Shown here: piece after piece, positions 14,122 through 21,200 of the stretch
Numbering within the stretch: the stretch's first letter is position 1
Layout: each line of letters opens with the position of its first letter
Notes under the pieces: generated by a model
Told to the model about the DNA's origin: nothing
Seen by the model: the letters and a program-made list of their open reading frames with translations, nothing else
The model's database searches: none
Made by a program: the position numbers and the translations under genes
Source: Firmicutes bacterium CAG:124
Lineage (GTDB): Bacteria > Bacillota > Clostridia > Oscillospirales > Oscillospiraceae
DNA length: 21,200 bases
Direction of reading: 5' to 3'
Assembly (NCBI GenBank): GCA_000432135.1
Contig: HF990603.1
Location: 1-21,200 of the forward strand

Positions 14122-16413
14122 TCAGAGCTTGCTTCTGATGATTTTTCCGCTGGTGGTCTTTGGAAGCGCTTCGCGGAATTCCACAATACGGGGATATTTG
14201 TACGGCGCAGTATGCGTCTTGACATAGGTCTGAATTTCTTTTTTCAGCGCGTCCGTGCCCTCGGTGCCCTTGACCAGTACGATGCTGGCCTTGACGACCT
14301 GCCCGCGGATCTCATCCGGGGCGGCAGACACACCGCATTCGAGCACATACGGCAGCTCCATGATGACATTTTCGATTTCAAACGGTCCAATGCGGTAGCC
14401 AGACGATTTAATGACGTCATCCGCACGGCCGACATACCAGTAGAAGCCGTCCTCGTCACGCCAGGCGAGGTCGCCCGTGTGGTAGAAGCCATCGTGCCAC
14501 GTTTTTGCCGTGACCTCCGGGCTGTTGTAGTATTCGTAGGCAAGTCCGCAGGGAATGCCGTTTTGAATGTTGATGCAGATCTCCCCCGTGTCGCCGGCCT
14601 CCGCTTCATGCCCGCTGCTGTCCAGCAGATGCACATCGTAGAGTGGGACAGGCTTGCCCATAGAGCCGATCTTATGGCTGTCGCCAGCCAGATTGCCGAT
14701 GATGAGCGTCGATTCAGACTGCCCAAAGCCCTCCATGATGCGCATGCCAGTCGCCTTTTCAAATTGGCGGAAGACCTCAGGATTGAGCGCTTCACCGGCG
14801 ATAGACGCATGCTGAATAGAAGAAAGATCAAATCGGGACAGGTCCTGCTTGATCAGCATGCGGTACATCGTGGGCGGCGCACAGAATGTCGTGATCTGAT
14901 ACTTCGCAAACATCGGCAGAATTTTTTCTGCATCAAAGCGGTCGAAATCATAAACAAACACAGCCGCCTCACACAGCCACTGACCGTAGAGCTTTCCCCA
15001 GAGGCTCTTGGCCCAGCCGGTGTCGGAGATGGTCAGGTGCAGCCCGTCCGGGTTGACCTGATGCCAGTATTTTGCAGTGATAAAATGTCCAAGCGGATAT
15101 TTATAGTTGTGTGCTGCAATTTTCGGGTATCCGGACGTACCGGAGGTAAAGAACATGAGCATTGGCTCGTCGCCGCAGGGCGCGTCGTCCCTGCGCGTAT
15201 AGCGGCGGGAAAACAGGCCGTATTCCGCATTGAAATCGTGCCAGCCGTCCCGGCTGCCGCCAACCATGATCTTTGTCAACTTCATCCCGGTGTCGGCCTC
15301 TGCAATGTCGACATGGTACGCAGTATCGCCGTCTGCCGTGCAGAGAACTGCACTGACGCCCGCTGCCTGGAAGCGGTAAGAGAAATCATGCTCCACAAGC
15401 TGATTGGTAGCCGGAATCGCAATGGCGCCGATCTTGTGCAGACCCAGAATGGCAAACCAGAACTGGTAATGCCGCTTGAGCACGAGCATCACGCGGTCGC
15501 CGCGTCGGATGCCGAGCGAGGTAAAGTAATTGGCGGCCTGGCTGGAAGCATCTTTCATGTCCTTGAATGTGAACCGCCGCTCCGTTCCATCCAGAGCCAC
15601 ATGCAGCATGGCGAGCTTTTCAGGCTTTTCACGGCCCAGCGCATCCACAATGTCAAATGCGAAATTGAAGGATTGCTCATTTTTGAAAGCGATGGACTGC
15701 AGTTTCCCGTTTGCATCCTCGGGCGCATCGACGAAGCGGGTGTAAATGCGCGCCTCCGGATCCGGACTCTGCGCCGTCTCGATCATGGCAGCGCGGTCGC
15801 CGCCGGCCTCCGGGAGGCTCGGCTCCTGTGGGCGGAGCACGATCGCATAGAACAGGCAATCCTGACCGTCCGCAGCAACCATGCCGTGCGGAATGGAGCT
15901 GTCATAGTAGATGCAGTCGCCTTCATGCAGAAGCTCGGTATGTCCGCCGACCTGAACTTTCATACTGCCGCGAATGACAAGATCACATTCCTGCCCGACG
16001 TGGCTGGTCAGCTCAATGTCCGAATAGAATGCTTCATCAGAGTATTTGTTTTCAACGAACAGCGGGTCTGCAATGCGGTTCTGAAAGCCGGAGGCCATGT
16101 TGTAATAGATCATCTCATGGGCCTGCTCGATCTTCTGTCCATTACCCGCGCGTGTCAGCGTATAGGATCGAAGCTTTGGGCTGCTGCCCTCGATGAGATC
16201 TGTAACGTCAACGCCAAAAGCCAGCGCGCAGCGGTAGAGAAAAGCGAAGTTGAGGTCGCTCTGCCCGGCCTCACAGCGAAGATATTCTTCTTCGCTCGTG
16301 CCTGTTTTCAGCGCCATCGTCTGCGCCGAAAAGCCGGAGATCTCGCGCAGCTCTCGGATGCGTCCCGCCATTTCCTGAATTTTGAAGTCCAGCCCTGTGA
16401 GTGTTTTTTTCAT
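14122..16413 (-). CDS. XRE-cupin-acyl-CoA ligase fusion (paralogue 2)
   Basis: A 763-residue three-part protein. Residues about 13-75 form an XRE-type helix-turn-helix. Residues 135-195 form a cupin barrel (SHVGQECDLVIRGSMKVQVG, EGDCIYYDSSIPHGM). From about 245 on it is an AMP-forming acyl-CoA synthetase: the ATP loop FTSGTSGYPKIAAH at 422-435, EGFGQSE, GRADDVIKSSGYRIGPFEIE (hinge) and the C-terminal SGKIIRSKL lysine. The ligase part resembles the medium-chain/aryl-acid (ACSM-like) branch. Start ATG 16413 has GGAGG 7 nt upstream; the ORF open to 16530 runs into the T-box and is not coding. It leads the operon ligase-ATPase-ferredoxin-vor-amidase. It could activate a carboxylic acid for reductive carboxylation while its own HTH/cupin senses a ligand; both roles are inference. 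Confidence 0.88.
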   Translation of the reverse strand: MKKTLTGLDFKIQEMAGRIRELREISGFSAQTMALKTGTSEEEYLRCEAGQSDLNFAFLYRCALAFGVDVTDLIEGSSPKLRSYTLTRAGNGQKIEQAHEMIYYNMASGFQNRIADPLFVENKYSDEAFYSDIELTSHVGQECDLVIRGSMKVQVGGHTELLHEGDCIYYDSSIPHGMVAADGQDCLFYAIVLRPQEPSLPEAGGDRAAMIETAQSPDPEARIYTRFVDAPEDANGKLQSIAFKNEQSFNFAFDIVDALGREKPEKLAMLHVALDGTERRFTFKDMKDASSQAANYFTSLGIRRGDRVMLVLKRHYQFWFAILGLHKIGAIAIPATNQLVEHDFSYRFQAAGVSAVLCTADGDTAYHVDIAEADTGMKLTKIMVGGSRDGWHDFNAEYGLFSRRYTRRDDAPCGDEPMLMFFTSGTSGYPKIAAHNYKYPLGHFITAKYWHQVNPDGLHLTISDTGWAKSLWGKLYGQWLCEAAVFVYDFDRFDAEKILPMFAKYQITTFCAPPTMYRMLIKQDLSRFDLSSIQHASIAGEALNPEVFRQFEKATGMRIMEGFGQSESTLIIGNLAGDSHKIGSMGKPVPLYDVHLLDSSGHEAEAGDTGEICINIQNGIPCGLAYEYYNSPEVTAKTWHDGFYHTGDLAWRDEDGFYWYVGRADDVIKSSGYRIGPFEIENVIMELPYVLECGVSAAPDEIRGQVVKASIVLVKGTEGTDALKKEIQTYVKTHTAPYKYPRIVEFREALPKTTSGKIIRSKL

Positions 16414-16433
16414 GGTGTTACCTCCGTGGATGC

Positions 16434-16719
16434 AAAAAGCCCGTCTCAAAGAAATGATTCTTTGAGACGGGCTGCATACAGCATACCCGCGGTACCACTC
16501 AAATTGCACCTGCCTCACGGCAGATACCACTCATCGACTTCCAGCAAAGTCTAAGCACTGACGCAGCTGACGCGGGAGAGGTCTACTTGCCACTACGGGC
16601 GTTCTTCTCTCCGGCTCGGGAGCTACAAATTCTGCGCGTCTGTTACCGGTTCACACCATCCACCGGCTCTCTGAAACAGGACTTGCGCGGAACCCTCTCC
16701 GTCGTAGCCTTTATTGTTG
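16434..16719 (-). promoter_or_regulatory. T-box riboswitch upstream of the second ligase fusion
   Basis: The leader contains the T-box sequence GAGTGGTACCGCGG (16500-16487), preceded by AATTT, and an AG-box-like CAGAGAGCCGGTGG in stem I. A conserved GCAAGTAGAC follows in the stem II/III region. A perfect 16-bp terminator stem (16473-16458 with 16453-16438) ends in a TTTT run at 16437-16434. Uncharged tRNA would stabilise the antiterminator and turn the operon on. The specifier is uncertain: the loop closed by GCGC/GCGC and GCTAC/GTAGC holds AGAATTT (16633-16627), giving UUU (Phe) after GAA, or AUU (Ile) one base earlier. Confidence 0.92.
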
Positions 16720-16725
16720 TTAAGA

Positions 16726-16754
16726 ATCATAACGAAAAAGTATGCAATTGTCAA
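16726..16754 (-). promoter_or_regulatory. promoter of the second ligase operon
   Basis: TTGACA (16754-16749), 17 nt, TATGAT (16731-16726) on the minus strand is a strong sigma-A promoter starting near 16719, directly before the T-box leader. Between it and the end of the upstream ligase gene (16755-16896) I see no gene and no clear terminator. Confidence 0.85.
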
Positions 16755-16896
16755 GAAAAATTTTCGGTGGTTTTCTGTTGTCATCATCCCTGTCTGCCGG
16801 AGCTGCATATTGGGGCAAACCAGCGCAACCCAGAGAACACATATTGAGCGTATGCCGGTCCGGTTCAATCGCCGCATCGTCGAAAGATCCCGGTCA

Positions 16897-19179
16897 TCAG
16901 AGCTTGCTTCGGATGATCTTGCCGCTGATGGTCTTCGGGAGCTCTTCTTTGAACTCCACAATTCTCGGATACTTATACGGCGCGGTATGCTGCTTGACGT
17001 AGTTCTGGATTTCCTTCTTCAGCTCCTCCGTGCCCTCGGTGCCCTTGACGAGCACGATGCTGGCCTTGACGACCTGCCCGCGCACCTCGTCCGGCGCAGC
17101 GGACACGCCGCACTCAAGCACATACGGCAGCTCCATGATGACGTTTTCGATCTCGAACGGCCCGATGCGGTAGCCGGAGGACTTGATGACGTCGTCCGCG
17201 CGGCCAACGTACCAGTAGAAGCCGTCCTCATCGCGCCACGCGAGGTCGCCGGTGTGGTAGAGTCCGTCGTGCCAGACGGCCTCAGTGCGCTCCTTGTCCT
17301 GATAATAGCCGAGGAACAGCCCGCAGAAGTGCTCTCGTCCCGCGGTATGGATGACGATCTCGCCCGTGTCGCCGTCGGCAGTCGGGGTGCCATCCTGATT
17401 GACAAGGTCGATGCCGTAGCCGGGGATGGGCTTGCCCATCGAGCCGGGCTTGAGCGGCTGGCCGACGAGGTTCGCAATGCCGAGCGTCATCTCCGTCTGG
17501 CCGAAGCCCTCGGCGATCTGCAGCCCCGTCGCCTTTTCAAACTGATAATAGACCTCCGGGTTCAGCGCCTCGCCCGCGGTCGTCGCGTGCTGGATGGAAC
17601 TGAGGTCGAAGCGGGACAGATCCTGCTTGATCAGCATCCGGTACATCGTGGGCGGCGCACAGAACGTCGTGATGTTGTATTTGGCGAACATCGGCAGGAT
17701 CTTCTCGGCGTCGAACCGATCAAAGTCGTAGACGAACACCGCACCCTCGCACAGCCACTGGCCATACAGCTTGCCCCAGAGCGCCTTGCCCCAGCCGGTC
17801 TCGGAGATCGTGAAGTGCAGTCCGCCGGGCTGCACCCAGTGCCAGTACCGGGCCGTAACGTAATGGCCCAGCGCATATTTGTAGCTGTGAACAGCGATCT
17901 TCGGATAGCCGGTCGTGCCGGACGTGAAGAACATGAGCATCGGATCGTCGCCGCAGGGCGCGTCGTCCTTGCGCGTGTAGCGCCGGGAGAACAGGCCGTA
18001 TTCCGCGTCAAAGTCGTGCCAGCCCTCGCGCTTGCCGCCGACGAGAACCTTCGTCAGATGCACACCCGCGTCGGCCTCCGCGATGTCGACCTGATGTGCC
18101 GTGTCGCCGTCCGCCGTACAGACGATCGCGCTCACGCCCGCCGCCTTGAAGCGATAGGTGAAATCATGCTCCATCAGCTGGTTCGTCGCCGGGATGGCGA
18201 TCGCGCCCAGCTTATGCAGGCCGAGGATCGCAAACCAGAACTGATAGTGCCGCTTGAGCACCAGCATCACGCGGTCGCCGCGCTTCACGCCGAGTGACGT
18301 GAAATAGTTCGCCGCCTGACTCGAAGCGTCCTTCATGTCCTTGAACGTGAACCGCCGCTCAGTCCCGTCGTTTGCGACATGCACCATCGCGAGCTTGTCC
18401 GGCTCACGCCGCGCGAGGCCGTCCACAATGTCGAATGCAAAGTTGAACTTGTCCTCGTTGCGGAACTCCAGCCGCTCCAGCGAGCCGTCTTCCTTTTCCA
18501 CCCCGTGGACAAACTGGTCGCAGAGCAGCTGCTGCTCCGGCGTCTCCTCCAACGCCCGTGTCCGCACGGACAGGTCCTGCTCCTTTTCGCTGCTCGCCAT
18601 GATCATTGCGAGGAATACACAGTCCTGCCCATCCACGGCGATCATGCCGTGCGGCGTGGAGCTCTTGTAGAAGATGCTGTCGCCCTCGTGGAGGACTTCC
18701 TCGTGCTCGCCGACACGCACACGGAGCGTCCCCTTCACGACGAGGTCAAATTCCTGTCCGGCATGCGTCGTGGTGTGGATCGGCTGGCTCTGCAGCTCCT
18801 TGGAATACTGATAGGTGACCCAATACGGCGTCGCCAGCTTCTGCCGGAACATTGCCGCCATATTCTGAATGGTGATGCCGTCCTCGCTGGCCGTCACCGG
18901 ACCCATGCCCCGGCGCGTCACCGTGTAGCTCGAGAGCTTGGCGCTCTGGCCTTCGAGCAGATCCGTCAGCTCCACGCCGAACGCCAGCGCGCACTTGTGC
19001 ATGAACGTAAACGGGAAATCGACCGTGCCCTGCTCATAGCTGTGATACTGCTCGACGCTGACCTCGGTTTTCTCGGCCATCTCCGCTTCGCTGTAGCCGA
19101 CGATCTCGCGCATCTCGCGGATACGCTCGGCAATCTCCATCAGCGGGTTGGCAGCCGGCTTCTTGGTTTGCATCATCAT
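16897..19179 (-). CDS. XRE-cupin-acyl-CoA ligase fusion (paralogue 1)
   Basis: This 760-residue paralogue of the next gene downstream has the same three-part plan: XRE-type HTH (about 15-76, with MAEKTEVSVEQYHSYEQG), cupin (about 137-188, THAGQEFDLVVKG and EGDSIFYKSSTPHGM), and AMP-forming ligase with FTSGTTGYPKIAVH, EGFGQTE, GRADDVIKSSGYRIGPFEIE and the C-terminal SGKIIRSKL. The ligase halves of the two proteins are nearly superimposable over long stretches. The N-terminal thirds, and the segments around the substrate pocket after GFGQ, differ more, suggesting different substrates. The start MMMQTKK is placed by AGGAGG 8 nt upstream. It has its own promoter and T-box (19223-19544), so it is separately regulated. 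Family resemblance points to medium-chain, branched or aryl acids, not proven. Confidence 0.88.
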   Translation of the reverse strand: MMMQTKKPAANPLMEIAERIREMREIVGYSEAEMAEKTEVSVEQYHSYEQGTVDFPFTFMHKCALAFGVELTDLLEGQSAKLSSYTVTRRGMGPVTASEDGITIQNMAAMFRQKLATPYWVTYQYSKELQSQPIHTTTHAGQEFDLVVKGTLRVRVGEHEEVLHEGDSIFYKSSTPHGMIAVDGQDCVFLAMIMASSEKEQDLSVRTRALEETPEQQLLCDQFVHGVEKEDGSLERLEFRNEDKFNFAFDIVDGLARREPDKLAMVHVANDGTERRFTFKDMKDASSQAANYFTSLGVKRGDRVMLVLKRHYQFWFAILGLHKLGAIAIPATNQLMEHDFTYRFKAAGVSAIVCTADGDTAHQVDIAEADAGVHLTKVLVGGKREGWHDFDAEYGLFSRRYTRKDDAPCGDDPMLMFFTSGTTGYPKIAVHSYKYALGHYVTARYWHWVQPGGLHFTISETGWGKALWGKLYGQWLCEGAVFVYDFDRFDAEKILPMFAKYNITTFCAPPTMYRMLIKQDLSRFDLSSIQHATTAGEALNPEVYYQFEKATGLQIAEGFGQTEMTLGIANLVGQPLKPGSMGKPIPGYGIDLVNQDGTPTADGDTGEIVIHTAGREHFCGLFLGYYQDKERTEAVWHDGLYHTGDLAWRDEDGFYWYVGRADDVIKSSGYRIGPFEIENVIMELPYVLECGVSAAPDEVRGQVVKASIVLVKGTEGTEELKKEIQNYVKQHTAPYKYPRIVEFKEELPKTISGKIIRSKL

Positions 19180-19222
19180 AGTGGGTTCCTCCTGTGTTAA
19201 ACTGTGTAAGTTACTTCGAGCG

Positions 19223-19509
19223 AAAAAACTCGCCTCAAGGATTCCTAAGAATCTTTGAGGCGAGTTTGTGAATCACAATACCCGTGGTACCACTCAAATT
19301 GCAGCTCTGAGAACTGCCGCTTCAGGCTCTGACAAGCCCTATCCCGTAACGTGGGCGGACGAGAGGCGTCTACTTGCGAATGGTGTTCGGGCCTCCAGCT
19401 CGGAAGTGATAGGTCACAGGAGTTCGTGCTGCCGGTTTGCACCAACCACCGGCTCTCTGAAAGCAGTCCGTCCGACCGTCTTCGTCACAGCTTTTTTTGA
19501 TTTGAACTT
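19223..19509 (-). promoter_or_regulatory. T-box riboswitch upstream of the first ligase fusion
   Basis: The leader has the T-box sequence GAGTGGTACCACGG (19295-19282) with AATTT before it, and the stem I block CAGAGAGCCGGTGG. GCAAGTAGAC also occurs here, as in the other leader. The terminator AAACTCGCCTCAA...TTGAGGCGAGTTT ends in a T6 run at 19228-19223. The gene start is 44 nt further on. Candidate specifiers are CUC (Leu) in CACGAACTCCTGT, or CUA (Leu)/CCU (Pro) in the GACCTATCAC segment; I cannot fix the stem I fold by eye. Confidence 0.92.
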
Positions 19510-19515
19510 GCCCCA

Positions 19516-19544
19516 AATTTAACACAGTCTTTGTAGGCTGTCAA
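19516..19544 (-). promoter_or_regulatory. promoter of the first ligase fusion
   Basis: TTGACA (19544-19539), 17 nt, TAAATT (19521-19516) on the minus strand, 33 nt beyond the stop of the upstream ligase gene, starts the T-box transcript near 19509. No convincing terminator separates it from that upstream gene. Confidence 0.75.
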
Positions 19545-19576
19545 GTATAAATTTTACTAATACCGGCTATCGGTGC

Positions 19577-21200
19577 TTACCGCTTCACCTGCTCGGCGGT
19601 CTGCGCCGTGTCGATCCCGGCCGCGCCCTCCAGGCCGAAGCGCTCCGTCGCCTCCTCGCGCATCTTGTATTTCAGGATTTTTCCGGCTGCGTTCATCGGG
19701 AATGCGTCGACAAAATCGATGTATTTCGGCACCTTGTGCCGTGCCATGCTAGCCTTGATATAGTCCAGCATCTCCTCCACGGTCACGCTGCCGGGCTCCT
19801 TGAGGATGATGCAGGCCATGGCCTCCTCGCCGTATTTCTTGTCCGGCACGCCGATGACCTGTACGTCCTTGACGGCCGGGTGGGTGTAGATGAATTCCTC
19901 GATCTCCTTGGGGTAGATGTTCTCGCCGCCGCGGATGATCATGTCCTTGAGCCGCCCGGTGATGCGGTAGCAGCCGTTTTCGTCCCGGCAGGCCAGATCG
20001 CCGGAGTGCAGCCAGCCCTCCTTGTCAACGGTGGCGGCCGTGGCCTCGGGCATCTTGTAGTAGCCTTTCATGGTGTTGTAGCCGCGCGAGCAGAACTCGC
20101 CGTTGACGCCGTCCGGCACTTCCTCGCCGGTCTCGGGGTCGATGATCTTGCACTCGATGTGCGGGAAAGCGTAGCCGACCGTGTTGCACCGCAGATCGAG
20201 CGGGTCGCCGCAGGCGCTCATGGTGCTGCCGGGGGCGGATTCGGTCTGGCCGTAGACGCTGACGATGTCGCTCATGTGCATCTCGTCCGGCTGGGCAGCC
20301 CGGCGCATGAGCTCCGGCGGGCAGCCGGAACCGGCCATGATGCCGGTGCGCATGTAGGAAAAATCGGTCTTTTTGTAGTCCGGATGGTTGAACATGGCGA
20401 TGAACATCGTCGGCACACCGTTGAAGCAGGTGATGCGCTCCTGGTTGATGCAGGCGAGCGAGACCTTGGCCGAGAAATACGGCATCGGGCAGAGCGTCGC
20501 GCCGTGCGTCATGCAGGAGGTCATGGAGAGCACCATGCCGAAGCAGTGGAACATCGGCACCTGAATCATCATCCGGTCGGCCGTGGACAGATCCATCCGG
20601 TCGCCGATGCATTTGCCGTCGTTGACGACGTTGTAGTGCGTCAGCATGACGCCCTTCGGGAAGCCCGTTGTGCCGGAAGTGTACTGCATGTTGCACACGT
20701 CGTCCGGCCGCACGCCCGCGGCCATGCGCAAAATCTGCTCGCGCGGGACCATATTGGCCCGATCCATCGCCTCGTCGAAGGTCAGGCAGCCCGGCATCCG
20801 GAAGCCGACGGTGATGACGTTGCGCAGGAACGGCAGCTTGCGGCAGTGCAGGGCGGAGCCGGGCTTTGCGTCGGCCAGCTCCGGGCAGAGGGTCTGGATG
20901 ATCTCACGGTAGTTCGAGTCCAGACAGTGGTCGATCATGACGAGCGTGTGCGTGTCGGACTGCCGCAGCAGATATTCCGCCTCGTGGATCTTGTACGCCG
21001 TGTTGACCGTGACGAGCACGGCGCCGATCTTCGTCGCGGCCCAGAAGGTGATGAACCACGCGGGCACGTTCGTGGCCCAGATGGCGACCTTGCTGCCCCG
21101 GCGCACGCCGAGCGAGACGAGCGCGCGGGCAAAATCGTCCACGTCGTCGCGGAACTGCGCGTAGGTCCGCGTGTAGTCGAGCGTCGTGTTTTTGAACGCG
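19577..21200 (-). CDS. AMP-forming acyl-CoA synthetase, 5' end outside the window
   Basis: The open frame runs through the right edge of the window, so the start is missing; codons upstream of the internal GTG at 21142 (AFKNTTLDYTRTYAQFRDD) are coding-like. It is a stand-alone AMP-binding enzyme without HTH or cupin in the visible part. It has YTSGTTGFPKGVMLTH (ATP loop), VYGQTES, GWLHSGDLACRDENG, then GRLKDMIIRGGENIYPKEIE (hinge), and AGKILKYKMRE with the acyl-transfer lysine. The pattern is the FadD/medium-chain fatty acyl-CoA synthetase type. It forms acyl-AMP then acyl-CoA from a free acid. Same strand as the two ligase fusions but of a different subfamily; it precedes their T-box units. 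Confidence 0.9.
   Translation of the reverse strand, partial: AFKNTTLDYTRTYAQFRDDVDDFARALVSLGVRRGSKVAIWATNVPAWFITFWAATKIGAVLVTVNTAYKIHEAEYLLRQSDTHTLVMIDHCLDSNYREIIQTLCPELADAKPGSALHCRKLPFLRNVITVGFRMPGCLTFDEAMDRANMVPREQILRMAAGVRPDDVCNMQYTSGTTGFPKGVMLTHYNVVNDGKCIGDRMDLSTADRMMIQVPMFHCFGMVLSMTSCMTHGATLCPMPYFSAKVSLACINQERITCFNGVPTMFIAMFNHPDYKKTDFSYMRTGIMAGSGCPPELMRRAAQPDEMHMSDIVSVYGQTESAPGSTMSACGDPLDLRCNTVGYAFPHIECKIIDPETGEEVPDGVNGEFCSRGYNTMKGYYKMPEATAATVDKEGWLHSGDLACRDENGCYRITGRLKDMIIRGGENIYPKEIEEFIYTHPAVKDVQVIGVPDKKYGEEAMACIILKEPGSVTVEEMLDYIKASMARHKVPKYIDFVDAFPMNAAGKILKYKMREEATERFGLEGAAGIDTAQTAEQVKR

Noticed and set aside
16414..16530. N-terminal extension of the second ligase fusion
   Set aside because: The open frame runs through the T-box sequence and terminator; the GGAGG-supported ATG at 16413 matches the paralogue's start.
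13789..16554. A 921-codon plus-strand ORF, and a 527-codon one at 16714-18297
   Set aside because: Both are antisense shadows of the GC-rich ligase genes, with no recognisable motif and no ribosome site.
19171..19179. MMM at the start of the first ligase fusion as a second Met-sensing leader
   Set aside because: It is simply a run of possible start codons of a long coding sequence; no attenuator follows it.

Overview
The window looks like a chromosomal segment of a GC-rich, Gram-positive anaerobe of the class Clostridia, probably an Oscillospiraceae-type gut bacterium. The evidence is the strong AGGAGG ribosome sites, two T-box leaders, a YitT protein, a YclM-type aspartokinase, VorB-type ferredoxin oxidoreductase genes and high-GC clostridial codon use. 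I see no tRNA, rRNA, CRISPR array or intact mobile element.

Left part (1-6600). rplM-rpsI run leftward from a consensus promoter. A TtcA-type tRNA thiolase runs rightward, followed by a gene-free stretch filled with REP-like palindromes (1852-2099). Next come an aspartokinase with a bidirectional terminator, a convergent YitT membrane protein, and a divergent ECF sigma factor / membrane anti-sigma pair. The sigma gene is frameshifted by an imperfect 32-bp tandem duplication.

Middle part (6600-8900). This is a small gene graveyard around one intact gene, a ZIP metal transporter (7457-8233). In front of it a strong promoter and two operator-like repeats lead into an alpha/beta-hydrolase N-terminus joined out of frame to the C-terminus of an L-2-amino-thiazoline-4-carboxylate hydrolase-type protein. 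Behind it an IS256-type transposase scrap abuts a decayed metA on the minus strand. The metA relic keeps a complete-looking upstream control region: promoter, a 17-codon Met-rich leader peptide, a possible antiterminator and a terminator. That is the architecture of a classical leader-peptide attenuator, here for methionine.

Right part (8893-21200, all minus strand). The genes form one functional locus. In transcription order they are: a partial acyl-CoA ligase; a T-box and an XRE-cupin-acyl-CoA ligase fusion; a second T-box and a paralogous fusion; a P-loop ATPase interrupted by an amber codon; a 2x[4Fe-4S] ferredoxin; the alpha, beta and gamma subunits of a 2-oxoacid:ferredoxin oxidoreductase; an omega-amidase-like hydrolase; and the branched-chain aminotransferase ilvE. 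Acid activation, ferredoxin-driven reductive carboxylation and transamination together would turn exogenous branched-chain or aryl acids into amino acids. T-box control, which switches genes on when a tRNA is uncharged, favours this anabolic direction over amino-acid degradation. This is inference from gene content and leader RNAs; the substrates are not proven by sequence.
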